64,000 nucleotides of DNA from Enhydrobacter sp. (GCA_025808875.1 CP075528.1:3966473-4030472), one strand, 5' to 3'; shown: positions 9,150 through 18,206, counted from the first letter of the stretch. Program-made: numbers and translations. Notes: generated by a model from the letters alone, not told the origin.

Positions 9150-9277
9150 TGGACAAAACAACAGCCGCAGCCAGCCCTAAGGCCGCTCGGCGTCCGTCAA
9201 GGATACAACGCGAGGACGACAACCTGGGCCGCGGGTGAGCCTGCCAGCCGTCGGCCGGCCCACCCGCAAGTCGTGCC

Positions 9278-10390
9278 TCAGGTCTTGGTCGCGTAGGGGA
9301 ACGGCAGGGCGCGCGCGTTGTAGAAGGCGCGCTCGGAGACGTTCGCCCAGTCGATCATGGTCTTGCGGAACGTGAGAATGCTGTCGAACACCTCGCGGCT
9401 GAGCGGGTTCTTCGACGCCAGATCGTTGGCCACCTCGCCCGACAGCTTGCCGAGGCCGGTCAGCAGCTCGTCGGGGAACTTCTTGAGCTGGACCTTGTGT
9501 TCGTTGATGAGCTTCTGAAGGTCGGTATTGTTGCGCGCCTGGAACTCGCTGAACACGAAGTCATTGGTCGCCGCATTGGCCGCCTCGAACATCGCCTTCT
9601 GCTCGTTGGTGAGGGCGTCCCACACCTTCAGGCTGATGAAGTTGTCGAGCAGGGTCGCCGGTTCGTGCCAGCCCGGATAGTAGTAGAACTTGGCCGAGCG
9701 GTGCAGGCCGAGCAGCATGTCGTTGTAGGGGCCAACCCATTCGGTGGCATCGATGGCGCCCGAGGCCAACGCCGGCGGGATCTCGCCGCCCGGCAGCAGC
9801 ACGACCTGGCCGCCTGCCGCCTTGACCACTTCGCCGCCGAGGCCCGGAATGCGCATCTTCAGGCCGCGATAGTCCTGCAGCGAGTTCATTTCCTTGTTGA
9901 ACCAGCCGCCCATCTGGCAACCGGTGTTGCCCGAGGCGAAGAATTTGCAGCCGAGCTCCTTGTAGACCTTGTCGCCGAGCTGCTGGCCGCCACCGAAGCG
10001 CAGCCAGGCGTTCTGTTCCATGTAGTTGAGGCCGAACGGCACGACAGCGATGAACTCGGTCGCCGGCACCTTGCCTTTCCAGTAGTAGGGCGCGCCATGG
10101 CCCATATCGAGCGTGCCCGCCTGGACGGCGTCCATGGTCTCGAAGGCCGGCACGATCTCGCCCGCCCCGAAGACCTGGATCTCGATCTGTCCGCCCGACA
10201 GGCGCTTCACCGTCTCGGCGAGGAAGTTGGCGCCGGTGCCCAGGCCCGGAAAGTTCTTGGGCCAAGTCGTCTGCATGCGCAGGCGCTTGACGCCCTGCGC
10301 GATCGCCGGTGTCGGGAACTGGGTCGCCGCGGCGACAGCCAGAGACACACCCGCCGCTCCGGTCAGGAGCGATCTCCTCTCAATGGTCAT
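9278..10390 (-). CDS. TRAP transporter solute-binding protein, DctP/TakP-like
   Basis: The 370-residue product is a DctP-family periplasmic binding protein. A Tat-type signal (IERRSLLTGAAG, cleavage near AIAQG) is followed by LRMQTTWPKNFPGLG, GAGEIVPAFETMDAVQAG and LKMRIPGLGGEV, a close match in style to TakP, the 2-oxo-acid (pyruvate and related alpha-keto acid) binding protein of Rhodobacter. The Arg in the MRIPG segment is the usual carboxylate-binding residue of DctP proteins. The permease genes for it lie divergently at 10604-12728, with about 210 bp shared between the starts. The ligand, an alpha-keto acid, is inferred from resemblance. Confidence 0.9.
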   Translation of the reverse strand: MTIERRSLLTGAAGVSLAVAAATQFPTPAIAQGVKRLRMQTTWPKNFPGLGTGANFLAETVKRLSGGQIEIQVFGAGEIVPAFETMDAVQAGTLDMGHGAPYYWKGKVPATEFIAVVPFGLNYMEQNAWLRFGGGQQLGDKVYKELGCKFFASGNTGCQMGGWFNKEMNSLQDYRGLKMRIPGLGGEVVKAAGGQVVLLPGGEIPPALASGAIDATEWVGPYNDMLLGLHRSAKFYYYPGWHEPATLLDNFISLKVWDALTNEQKAMFEAANAATNDFVFSEFQARNNTDLQKLINEHKVQLKKFPDELLTGLGKLSGEVANDLASKNPLSREVFDSILTFRKTMIDWANVSERAFYNARALPFPYATKT

Positions 10391-10603
10391 CGAAGTCTTC
10401 TCCCTGTTCGTTTCCGGTCTGGGGCCGGGTCGATTGACCGGACCAGTGCAACATGCAGTCCGGCGACGCCTTCACGGCAAATGCTAGTTCAGTGCTCCGC
10501 GTCGGACAAGCCTATCGGCGTTGCGCCCGAAGCGACCGCAAACTACCATCCCCGCGCGGTCCGTCGGCGGGGACGATCACGGGGGGAGCGGGTGCGCGTT
10601 TTG

Positions 10604-11137
10604 ATGGCGATCGTCAAGGCGATCGACGGCGTGAACGAAGCTGTCGGCAGGGGCGTGGCCTGGTTGACGCTTCTGATGGTGATCGTCGCCTTCGTCGTCG
10701 TGATCCTGCGCTACGTGTTCGCCATCGGCTGGGTCTGGCTTCAGGAATCGTTCGTGTGGATGCACGGGCTGCTGTTCATGCTGGGCGCCGGCTATACGCT
10801 GCTGCACAACCAGCACGTCCGGGTCGACATTTTCTATCGCGGCGCGAGCGTGCGAAACAAGGCCTGGATCGACCTGTTCGGCGCCATCTGCCTGTTGGCG
10901 CCCATGCTGGGCGTCGTCTTCTTCTACAGCACGGGCTTCGTCGAGCGCTCATGGAGCCGCTTCGAGGGCTCCGCCGAAGCAGGCGGCCTGCCCGGCCTGT
11001 TCATCCTCAAGACGGCCATCCCCGTGTTCTGCCTGCTGCTGGCGCTGCAGGGCGTGGCGATCATCCTGCGCTGCGTACTCGTGTTCAGTGGGCGTGAGGA
11101 ATTCGCCTTCGGCCGCGGTTCCGAATCGGCGGCCTGA
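10604..11137 (+). CDS. TRAP transporter small permease, DctQ family
   Basis: The 177-residue product has four transmembrane helices with the DctQ pattern: LTLLMVIVAFVVVILRYVF in helix 1, the WLQESFVWMHGLLFMLGAGYTL segment with conserved Glu and Trp, and the HVRVDIFY motif after helix 2. It pairs with the DctM subunit encoded 4 bp downstream and the divergent DctP-like binding protein. A GTG at 10592 is an alternative start: GGGGAG ends at 10588, very close to the GTG and rather far from the ATG, so the true start is uncertain by four codons. Confidence 0.88.
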   Translation: MAIVKAIDGVNEAVGRGVAWLTLLMVIVAFVVVILRYVFAIGWVWLQESFVWMHGLLFMLGAGYTLLHNQHVRVDIFYRGASVRNKAWIDLFGAICLLAPMLGVVFFYSTGFVERSWSRFEGSAEAGGLPGLFILKTAIPVFCLLLALQGVAIILRCVLVFSGREEFAFGRGSESAA

Positions 11138-11141
11138 CACG

Positions 11142-12728
11142 ATGAGCGATCTTGCGCTGCTCGGCGAGGTCCTGAGCCTGCTCATGTTCGCGGCGGCCTG
11201 CGGGCTGCTGCTGCTCGGTTTTCCGGTCGCCTTCACGCTGGCGGGCACCGCGCTGATCTTCGCCGCCATCGGCTATGCGTTCGGCGTTTTCCGTCCGATC
11301 GACCTGGCGGCGTTGCCCAGCCGCTATTTCGGCGTGATGACGAACTACGTGCTGGTCGCCGTGCCGCTGTTCGTCTTCATGGGGGTCATGCTCGAACGCT
11401 CGCGCATCGCCGAGCAGCTCCTGCAGACCATGGGGCAACTGTTCGGCAAGACCCGAGGCGGGCTCGGCATCTCGGTGATCCTCGTCGGCATGCTGCTCGC
11501 CGCCTCGACCGGCATCGTCGGCGCCACCGTCGTGACCATGGGGCTGCTCAGCCTGCCGGCGATGCTGAACAACGGCTACGACAAGCGCCTCGCCACCGGC
11601 GCGATCTGCGCCTCGGGCACCCTGGGACAGATCATCCCGCCCTCGATCGTGCTCGTGCTGCTGGGCGACATCCTGCAGGGCGCCAGCGGCCAGGCCCGCG
11701 CCACGCTGATGGCGCAAGGCCGCTTCGACCTGGTGCTGAAGCCCGTCAACGTGCTCGATCTCTTCGCCGGTGCCCTGCTGCCCGGGCTCATGCTGACCGG
11801 CCTCTACATGGGCTGGATCGTCCTCGTGGCGTTCGTGGCACCGGAGCGCGCGCCGCCCATGCGCGAGCAGATCGACCGCGCCGATTTGTGGCGTCGGGTC
11901 CTGAAGGTGCTGGCGCCGCCGGCCATCCTGATCCTGGCCGTGCTCGGCTCGATCCTGTTCGGCATCGCGCCGCCCACGGAGGCGGCGGCCATCGGCGCCG
12001 TCGGCGCGCTCCTGCTGGCGACCCGCAACGCCGAGGGCGTGGTACCGCGCGCCGTGCGATACGCCGGCATCGCCGCGGTCGTGATTCTGGTGCTGCGCGC
12101 CACCGTCGATCTCAACATCTGGCGCGACCAGGTCTCGACCCTGACCTGGATCGGCGCCGGCATGGCGCTGGTCGGCACCGCGGCGCTGTTCTGGGGCGTC
12201 GCCGTCGCGGTGTGGCGGACCTGGCAGAGCGGCATCCTGACCGAGGTAATGCGAACGACGCTGCACATCTCGACCATGGTGTTCGTCATTCTGCTCGGGG
12301 CCTCGGTCTTCTCGATGGTGTTCCGCAGCCTGGGGGGCGAGGCGATCGTCCACGACGTGCTGCACGGCCTGCCCGGCGGGCAGCTCGGCGCGGTGCTGCT
12401 GGTGATGGCGTTGATGTTCGGGCTCGGGTTCTTCCTCGACTACATCGAGATCATCTTCGTCGTCGTGCCGATCGTCGCGCCGGTGTTGCTGACCATGGGC
12501 GTCGATCCGATCTGGCTCGGCGTGCTGATCTCGGTGAACCTGCAGACCAGCTTCCTGACCCCGCCCTTCGGCTTCGCCTTGTTCTATCTGCGTGGTGTGG
12601 CGCCTCCCAGCGTCACCACCGGCGACATCTACAAGGGCATCGTGCCGTTCGTCGCCATCCAGGTCTTCGGGCTCGCGTTGCTGATCGCGTTCCCCGGCAT
12701 CGGCACCTGGCTACCGTCGCTGCTATAG
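11142..12728 (+). CDS. TRAP transporter large permease, DctM family
   Basis: This 528-residue membrane protein is the ion-coupled large subunit of the second TRAP system. It contains the DctM landmarks: MTNYVLVAVPLFVFMGVMLERS, the loop GMLLAASTGIVGATVVTMGLLSLP, ASGTLGQIIPPSIVLV, and LDYIEIIFVVVPIVAP followed by TSFLTPPFGFALFYLRG near the C-terminus. It has an extra loop and helices in the middle (about residues 230-390), as in the longer mannitol/chloroaromatic-type DctM proteins. It starts 4 bp after the DctQ stop, so the two are translated together. Confidence 0.92.
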   Translation: MSDLALLGEVLSLLMFAAACGLLLLGFPVAFTLAGTALIFAAIGYAFGVFRPIDLAALPSRYFGVMTNYVLVAVPLFVFMGVMLERSRIAEQLLQTMGQLFGKTRGGLGISVILVGMLLAASTGIVGATVVTMGLLSLPAMLNNGYDKRLATGAICASGTLGQIIPPSIVLVLLGDILQGASGQARATLMAQGRFDLVLKPVNVLDLFAGALLPGLMLTGLYMGWIVLVAFVAPERAPPMREQIDRADLWRRVLKVLAPPAILILAVLGSILFGIAPPTEAAAIGAVGALLLATRNAEGVVPRAVRYAGIAAVVILVLRATVDLNIWRDQVSTLTWIGAGMALVGTAALFWGVAVAVWRTWQSGILTEVMRTTLHISTMVFVILLGASVFSMVFRSLGGEAIVHDVLHGLPGGQLGAVLLVMALMFGLGFFLDYIEIIFVVVPIVAPVLLTMGVDPIWLGVLISVNLQTSFLTPPFGFALFYLRGVAPPSVTTGDIYKGIVPFVAIQVFGLALLIAFPGIGTWLPSLL

Positions 12729-12774
12729 CGAGCCGACGCGCCCCCAACCCGAGAGCGGTAGGCCCGTACCCCAT

Positions 12775-13098
12775 CTAGGAGCGCGGCTGGCCGCGGGCGC
12801 GCAGCACGAAACCGGTGGCCCGCAGCGCGGCATCGTGCTCGAAGGCCTCGCGTTCGGTGCGGTTGGCGTGCGGTATGGCGTACTGGACCAGCTTGTCGGT
12901 CTGCACCGTGCACGACATCGCCACGAAGCGCCCGATCCTCGAAGCCTCCGTCACACCGTCGTCGAACTGCACCACGTTGCCCGAAAGACAGGCGTTCTGT
13001 GCCGCCCGCAGTTCGTCGACCTTCAACAGGGCGACATTGGTGGGCAGTTGGCAGGCGGCTAGCAGCAGCGCCGGCAGGACGAACAGAACGTGCTTCAT
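12775..13098 (-). CDS. Small predicted lipoprotein
   Basis: The 107-residue product has a lipoprotein signal peptide with lipobox LAAC and the lipidated Cys at position 16. The mature part is about 90 residues, has two more cysteines that may form a disulfide, and includes VDELRAAQNACLSGNVVQFDDG. No family was recognised. It converges with the DctM gene with 46 bp between stops. A longer in-frame extension upstream to 13317 has no ribosome site and would destroy the signal peptide, so the ATG at 13098 is preferred. Confidence 0.7.
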   Translation of the reverse strand: MKHVLFVLPALLLAACQLPTNVALLKVDELRAAQNACLSGNVVQFDDGVTEASRIGRFVAMSCTVQTDKLVQYAIPHANRTEREAFEHDAALRATGFVLRARGQPRS

Positions 13099-13364
13099 CG
13101 GGCCGACCGTATAGCATGCCCGACACCCCTTCCGCCTAGTGCCGCCCCCCGGCTTCTCGCGGCGGTGCAAAACCGCCAATCCGGAAGCATGGAAAGTCCC
13201 GAATCCAGCGCACTTCCGGGCCCTATGGACCGGCTTCCTTCCATTGCGGAGACAAGTGACCCGGGCACCTTCACCTTGGATTGGTTGCACCGCGACAGAC
13301 ACCCGCCGGCGTGGCATCTCCGGCTGCCGCTCGAGGGGGCGGCGAGGTCGGAGGTAAAGTCACC

Positions 13365-13796
13365 GTGTCCTGGAAGTTCTATCGCCGCGCCCTGCTACCG
13401 AGTCTGTCGCTGTCGCTCGCCTTGGCGGCGACGCCTGGCTTCGCAGGCGAGCCCCAGCTGGCGCTCGCCTCCGCGAGGGCAATGCCCGCCGCTGCGGCCG
13501 TCGCTCTGCCCGACGCGGTGCGGACCGTGGGGCCGATCGCCGGCCCCATCCCCCGCTCGCTCCTGGGCTTCGCCAACGGCCCCGTGCGCTACGTGCGCGC
13601 GATCGAAGTCGCCTCGGCGACAGCCGCCGAAACTCCCGAATCGCGCCGGCAGCTCGACCATCTGCGCGATCATCGCAACCTCTATCGCGGTCCGGGATCG
13701 CTCGTTCACCTGGTCGGCCATGTCCGGCCGGTCGCCGCGCCCGAGCAGGCCGAACGTGCGGAGGCGGCCCCGCAGCCCTCGGCCCTCGCCCTCTAG
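13365..13796 (+). CDS. Exported hypothetical protein, Ala-rich
   Basis: The 143-residue product begins with a signal peptide (SWKFYRRALLPSLSLSLALAATPGFAG). The mature protein is rich in Ala and Pro, contains PIAGPIPRSLLGFANGPVRYVRAIEV and a basic HLRDHRNLYRGPG segment, and matches no family I know. GTG at 13365 is taken as the start because GAGGT lies 9 bp upstream and the signal peptide begins there. Its stop overlaps by 4 bp the stop of the converging receiver gene. Confidence 0.6.
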   Translation: MSWKFYRRALLPSLSLSLALAATPGFAGEPQLALASARAMPAAAAVALPDAVRTVGPIAGPIPRSLLGFANGPVRYVRAIEVASATAAETPESRRQLDHLRDHRNLYRGPGSLVHLVGHVRPVAAPEQAERAEAAPQPSALAL

Positions 13797-14167
13797 GATC
13801 GGGCGGCGGGATCGAGCGCCTGGTTCAGGGCGCGCATCGACACCGGCTTGTCGACGACCACCCAGCGCGGCGGACCGGCGATGCCGGCCAGCTTCTCCGC
13901 CAGTTCGTCGGGCTCGTGGGCTCCCGACATCAGCACCCAGCGGCAGGACGGCAAGCGCGGCGCCGCCTCTGCGCAGAGGTCGGCACCGTTGCCGTCGGGC
14001 AGGTTCATGTCGCAAATCACCGCATCGGGTGCGATGCCCGGCAGGCCGAGCGTGCGGCGAGACTCTTCCATCGTGGCGCAGGCGCTCACGTCATGGCCGC
14101 GGCGCCGGAGATATTCGCTGATCTCCTGACGCAGATCGTCGTCGTCTTCGACCAGAACGATGCGCAT
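13793..14167 (-). CDS. Single-domain response regulator (CheY-like receiver)
   Basis: The 124-residue product is a stand-alone receiver domain with no output domain. Its phosphoryl acceptor is Asp53 (AVICDMNLPDGNG), with the acidic cluster E7-D8-D9 near the N-terminus, the switch Ser in VLMSGAH and the conserved Lys in VVVDKPVS. Such proteins relay phosphoryl groups or sequester them. It is the last of three receiver genes transcribed away from a histidine kinase (15758-17929), so that kinase is the obvious phosphodonor. The 123-bp gap to the next receiver gene could hold its own promoter. Confidence 0.9.
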   Translation of the reverse strand: MRIVLVEDDDDLRQEISEYLRRRGHDVSACATMEESRRTLGLPGIAPDAVICDMNLPDGNGADLCAEAAPRLPSCRWVLMSGAHEPDELAEKLAGIAGPPRWVVVDKPVSMRALNQALDPAARS

Positions 14168-14290
14168 GCGGCGCCTGACTCCAGGATGCTGGGGAGCGGC
14201 ACAACGATAGTCGAGAGTTGCCGGACGCCGGCAACTCTTTGACGCATATCACATCGTCGATGAAATGCGCGGTCGAAAGCGCTCGGCGCG

Positions 14291-14761
14291 TCAGGCGCGC
14301 TGCGAGCCGACCCCTCCGGCGAACCAGCCGCCGCTGCCGGTGCCCGGCCGGCGCACCGGACGTCCCGACTTGACCAGGCGCTGAACTGCCTGGCGCAGCG
14401 GTCCAAGCGGGACCGGCTTGTTGACGAATACCGAGATGCCGATCTTCTCGAGCGTCAGTTCGGCCAGACCCTCGATCCGACCCGACATCATGATGATGGC
14501 GGTGTCGGGCAGCAGGCCACGGATGGCCGTCGCGAGCTCGACCCCGTTGAGGTCGGGCAGGTTGTAGTCGAGCAGCGCCACACGCGGCTGAAGCTGCTGG
14601 GCCAAAGGCAACGCCGTCACGCCGTTATGCGCGATCTGCACGGAAAGGCCGGCGCGGGCCAGAAAGGCGGCCATTTCCTCGGCTTGCACGACATCGTCCT
14701 CGACGATCAGAACGTCGCACTGCGATGTCGCCCACTGGGGTCCGGAAGGGATGTTCGTCAT
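14291..14761 (-). CDS. Single-domain response regulator with short C-terminal tail
   Basis: The 156-residue product is a receiver domain (about residues 16-130). It has the acidic triad at E21-D22-D23, acceptor Asp65 in VALLDYNLPDLNG, the switch Ser in MMSGRIEG and Lys in VFVNKPVPLG. A basic, Gly-rich tail of about 25 residues follows (RPVRRPGTGSGG region) with no DNA-binding fold visible. It lies 77 bp downstream of the receiver-MarR gene on the same strand, in the cluster next to the histidine kinase. It differs from the 124-aa receiver in length and tail, so it is a second and not a duplicated copy. Confidence 0.9.
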   Translation of the reverse strand: MTNIPSGPQWATSQCDVLIVEDDVVQAEEMAAFLARAGLSVQIAHNGVTALPLAQQLQPRVALLDYNLPDLNGVELATAIRGLLPDTAIIMMSGRIEGLAELTLEKIGISVFVNKPVPLGPLRQAVQRLVKSGRPVRRPGTGSGGWFAGGVGSQRA

Positions 14762-14838
14762 GCGCGCAATATGGTCGCCACCCCGGTCCGGCGCACGGCG
14801 TTTCGCCTCCAGTTTGGAAGAAAGGCGCGAAGTCTCGA

Positions 14839-15651
14839 TCAGTCACTCCGCCTACGCGAGTAGGTGTCGAAGAACCGTTCGACCGCCTCGAGGCCGTTCC
14901 TGCTCAAGCGCACGATGGTCCGCCGCTTGTCCGCAGGATCCTCGCTGCGCTCGATAAGCCCATGGGATTGCAGCGAATCCATGCGGCGAAGGGCGGTGGT
15001 GAGGGAGGCACCGGATGCCGCTCCCAGGCTGGTGACGGTGACGTCCTGGCCGGCAAGCTGGCCGTCGTAGAGGTCGAGCAGCATCTCCCAGCACGGATCG
15101 GAAAACAGTTCGGAAGGGAAGTATCTGCTCCTGACCTTCCGGACGGCACGCAGATCGTCGAGGCTGGCGCGCTTGCGTTGGGCCGGGGTCCGCGAGGCGG
15201 CCTTGCCCTTGGCATCCCCGCCCGCCCGCTCGCCACGGCGCAACTGGCGCACCAGCAGGGCCGACTTGACGGCCCGCACCAGCCTCGGCCCGTCGATCGG
15301 CTTGGTGAGCATGTCGCGCGCCCCGAGCCGGATCGCCTCGACGGCGTCGTCGTAGCCGGCATTGCCGCTGATGAAGATGATCTCGGGACGCTCCTGGTCG
15401 GACATCCTGTTGAGGTGCTCGGCGAACTGCAGGCCGTCGAGCTCGGGCATGCGCAGATCGGATACCACGACGTTCGGCCGGCACCCGTCGGCCAGCAGGT
15501 TGAGCGCCGACCAACCGTCCCCCGCCTTGGCACAGCTCAAGCCGGCGCGGCTGAGATATTCGATCAGCTCTTCAACCGCGTCCAAATCGTCGTCGACGAC
15601 GAGGGCATCGACGGCTTGGGTTCGCAGGGTGTCGTCGTCCGCCAACTTCAC
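14839..15651 (-). CDS. Response regulator: receiver fused to MarR-like winged helix
   Basis: The 270-residue product has an N-terminal receiver domain (about residues 14-135, acceptor Asp65 in VVVSDLRMPELDG, Lys in DMLTKPIDG). A basic linker rich in Arg, Lys and Ala follows (about 140-170). The C-terminal winged-helix domain (about 175-265) has the MarR look: VTSLGAASGASLTTALRRMDSLQSHGLIER for the recognition helix region, and a wing with DPADKRRTIVRLSRNG. It probably binds DNA and couples phosphorylation to transcription. It is divergent from the kinase gene, with about 105 bp between the two starts, and heads the three-receiver run. Receiver-MarR fusions are less common than OmpR or NarL types. 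Confidence 0.87.
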   Translation of the reverse strand: MKLADDDTLRTQAVDALVVDDDLDAVEELIEYLSRAGLSCAKAGDGWSALNLLADGCRPNVVVSDLRMPELDGLQFAEHLNRMSDQERPEIIFISGNAGYDDAVEAIRLGARDMLTKPIDGPRLVRAVKSALLVRQLRRGERAGGDAKGKAASRTPAQRKRASLDDLRAVRKVRSRYFPSELFSDPCWEMLLDLYDGQLAGQDVTVTSLGAASGASLTTALRRMDSLQSHGLIERSEDPADKRRTIVRLSRNGLEAVERFFDTYSRRRSD

Positions 15652-15725
15652 TCCCCGTGCCGAGGCGTTTCATCCAGATTGGAGACGTTCGCGTACCTTA
15701 TCCGGCCAATGGGCCATCCCTGTTG

Positions 15726-15731
15726 TATAAT
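15726..15731 (+). promoter_or_regulatory. Possible -10 element for the histidine kinase gene
   Basis: A perfect TATAAT lies 27 bp before the preferred kinase start, in the short divergent region between the kinase and receiver genes. No good -35 hexamer sits at the usual 17-bp distance, so the call is tentative. Confidence 0.3.
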
Positions 15732-15757
15732 AGACAAGGGTGTCGACCGAGGGAAAG

Positions 15758-17929
15758 ATGTTGCATACGCCGGAGCGGGTGTCCGGCGGTGCCGCCGGGC
15801 GGACGTGGGCCGGCCGGATCGCCGATTTCGTGGGCCCATCGAGCCACCGCCGCACGCTCGCCATCTCGGCGCTGCATGTGGCGTTGATCTGGCTGCTGGC
15901 GATCGTCGTCGTCTGGCAGAATCGCCAGCACTCGATCGACACCTGGAAGGCTTCGGCCGAGAAGATCGCGCTGGGCGTCGCCGCGCACGCCGCCCAGGCC
16001 CATCGTGCGGCCGATCTCGCCCTCGCCGGCATCGCCACCCTTATCGACGAGCAGGAGATCGAGGGTGAGGCGCAGTTCCGCCGGATCGTGGGCAGCCGCG
16101 AGTTCTTCCAGTCGCTGCGCGGCAGCTTCGCCGGCCTGCCGCAGGTCGGCATGGCCCTCGTGGTCGCCGTCGATGGCGAGGTCCTGAGTTCGGCGCGGCA
16201 GTGGCCGCCCGCCAAGGCGACCCTGGCGGAGCACGACGCTTTCCGGACCGCCATGGCGTCGGCTTCCGGCGAGACGGTGGTCGGCGTTCCAGGCCGGGCC
16301 GAACCCGACGGGACCTGGCGCTTCTACCTCGTCCGAAGGCTCGCGAGCCGCAGCGGCACGACGCTGGGCGCCGTCGCGATCGGCGTCGATTCGGCCTACT
16401 TCGGTGGCTTCTTCCGCAGCCTCGATCTCGGGGCCGACGGCTGGATCTCGCTGTTTCGCGCCGACGGCACGATGCTGGCCACCAGCCTGCCGCACGAGGC
16501 GACGCTCGGCCGCCGTTTCGATGATTCGCTGCCGCATCGCATGATCCAGTCCGGAGCGGCGGGCGAGGCGGTGTACGTCAGGGATGCCGGGACGGAACAT
16601 TGGAACACCAGCCCGACCCGGATCGTCGTGGGCCAGAAGGTCGAGGGCTTCCCGGCCTACGTCGCCGTGGTGATCGGCGAGAGCCTCTATCGCTGGCCCT
16701 TGCGGACGCGCAACTACTTCGTCGTCGGCATCGCGCTGTTGCTGACCGTGCTGACGGTCGGGGCGGGTCTGCGGATCCTGCGCCTCATCGAGCGCTCGGA
16801 CGCCGCCCGTCGCGCCGAATCCGAGCGCCAGGTGCTCGACGCCATCGTCGAGCATCCCTCCGCCCTGGCGGCCGTCGTCTCCTCGTCGGGCAAGGTCCTG
16901 CATTGCAACACGCGCTTTCGCGAGCTCCTGGCGACCGCCGGAAAGGCGGCCGACGCGCTGTTCGATCCCCGGCTGAAGGGCGCGGAGACGCTGCTCGCCT
17001 TCGCCTCGGGCGGCGCGCCCCGGACCGGCGAGGTCGATCTCGAGTACGAGCCCGGCGAGGGGCCTCGCCGCAAGCTGCATTTCTCGCTGTCGCGCCAGTC
17101 GCTGTCCGATACCGGCGACTGCACGGTGATGATCGGCCACGACGAGACGCAGCGCCACCAGGCGCAGCAGGCGATCGCCATGTCGGCGCGCCTCGTGACG
17201 CTCGGCGAGATCACCACCAGCATCGCGCACGAAATCAGTCAGCCGCTGAACGTCATCCGCATGGCGGCGCAGAACGCCCTGGTCGAGACGGCGCCGACGC
17301 CATCCGAGGCCGGCGATAGCGGGACGCCACCGATGTCGGATGCCGAGTTCCGCAGCTTCGCCGCGTCCAAGTTCGAGCGCATCGTGGCGCAGGTCGACCG
17401 CGCCGCCGACACCCTGGCGCGCATGCGCATCTTCAGCCGCAAGCCCGGCGAGGAAGGCCACACGCTCGACGTGCGCCTGGCCTTCGCCAACGCGCTGAAG
17501 TTCGTGCTGCCGCAGCTTCGCCGCGACGGCATCGAGGTGCGCGAGCATTTTCCCGCGGGCAAGCTGCTGGCGCGTGCGCCCCAGACCTTGATGGAACAGG
17601 TGCTGGTCTATCTGTTGCGCAACGCCGGCGAGGCGCTCGCCGAGTCCGACCGCGCCGACAGGATCATCGACGTGTCGGCGCAATCCGCTGCGGGCGGACG
17701 GGTGGTGCTGAGGGTCGCCGACAACGGCCCCGGCGTGGAGCCGTCCATCCGCGAGCGCATCTTCGAACCCTTCTTCACCACCAAGCCGGGCGACGGGAAC
17801 CTGGGATTGGGGCTCGCCCTCGCGTTCGGCGCGGTGAGGGATGCGGGCGGCAGCCTGATCCTGCTGCCGGGAGACGAGGGCGCGACGTTCCAGATCGAGT
17901 TGGCCGCCCCCGGGCCGCCGGCTACCTGA
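15758..17929 (+). CDS. DctB-like membrane sensor histidine kinase
   Basis: The 723-residue product has a first transmembrane helix (about residues 35-53), a periplasmic sensor region of about 260 residues with a Cache/PDC look, a second helix (about 319-342) and a PAS-like region (about 360-470). A HisKA domain follows with phospho-acceptor His491 in TTSIAHEISQPLN. The HATPase domain has Asn622 in LRNAGEALA, the DNGPGV box and FEPFFTTKPG. It should autophosphorylate and pass phosphate to the three adjacent receivers. The ATG at 15758 is preferred because GAGG lies 5 bp upstream. A GTG at 15740 would add six residues but has no spaced ribosome site. Its stop overlaps the converging small-protein gene by 8 bp. 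Confidence 0.93.
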   Translation: MLHTPERVSGGAAGRTWAGRIADFVGPSSHRRTLAISALHVALIWLLAIVVVWQNRQHSIDTWKASAEKIALGVAAHAAQAHRAADLALAGIATLIDEQEIEGEAQFRRIVGSREFFQSLRGSFAGLPQVGMALVVAVDGEVLSSARQWPPAKATLAEHDAFRTAMASASGETVVGVPGRAEPDGTWRFYLVRRLASRSGTTLGAVAIGVDSAYFGGFFRSLDLGADGWISLFRADGTMLATSLPHEATLGRRFDDSLPHRMIQSGAAGEAVYVRDAGTEHWNTSPTRIVVGQKVEGFPAYVAVVIGESLYRWPLRTRNYFVVGIALLLTVLTVGAGLRILRLIERSDAARRAESERQVLDAIVEHPSALAAVVSSSGKVLHCNTRFRELLATAGKAADALFDPRLKGAETLLAFASGGAPRTGEVDLEYEPGEGPRRKLHFSLSRQSLSDTGDCTVMIGHDETQRHQAQQAIAMSARLVTLGEITTSIAHEISQPLNVIRMAAQNALVETAPTPSEAGDSGTPPMSDAEFRSFAASKFERIVAQVDRAADTLARMRIFSRKPGEEGHTLDVRLAFANALKFVLPQLRRDGIEVREHFPAGKLLARAPQTLMEQVLVYLLRNAGEALAESDRADRIIDVSAQSAAGGRVVLRVADNGPGVEPSIRERIFEPFFTTKPGDGNLGLGLALAFGAVRDAGGSLILLPGDEGATFQIELAAPGPPAT

Positions 17930-18137
17930 AGCTGCCGGCGATCGACTTGAGGCCGTCCTGCGTCTGCTTGCCGATGGCGCCGATCTGGGCGTTGCGATCG
18001 ACCCATTGCTGGGCCTCCGACGGCACCTTGTAGCCCAGCACCTCCTCCGGCAGCTTGACGCTGAAGCCGCTGGTCATGCCGAGATAGATCACGCCGATGA
18101 TACCGAGCTTGAACGCCCAGCCGAGCAGGAAGCGCAT
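17922..18137 (-). CDS. Small membrane-anchored protein
   Basis: The 71-residue product has one N-terminal hydrophobic helix (FLLGWAFKLGIIGVIYLGM). A soluble tail of about 45 residues follows, containing LPEEVLGYKVPSEAQQWVDRNAQIGAIGKQ. It is probably an inner-membrane protein with the tail in one compartment. AGGGA lies about 7 bp upstream of the ATG. No family is recognised. It converges on and overlaps the end of the kinase gene. Confidence 0.68.
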   Translation of the reverse strand: MRFLLGWAFKLGIIGVIYLGMTSGFSVKLPEEVLGYKVPSEAQQWVDRNAQIGAIGKQTQDGLKSIAGSFR

Positions 18138-18206
18138 GGAAAATCCCTGAAAGAACGCGGGCCAGGATAGTTTCGCCGCCTGCGCGCAAACAGCGGCGCA
18201 TTGGTA

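Noticed and set aside
7029..9161. A 710-codon minus-strand frame opposite the TAXI permease
   Set aside because: The product is a charged, low-complexity string (H, R, D, E, G) and no homology pattern is visible. The plus-strand permease motifs are unambiguous.
11085..12365. A 426-codon minus-strand frame opposite dctM
   Set aside because: Shadow of the DctM coding sequence; the composition is that of antisense GC-rich DNA.
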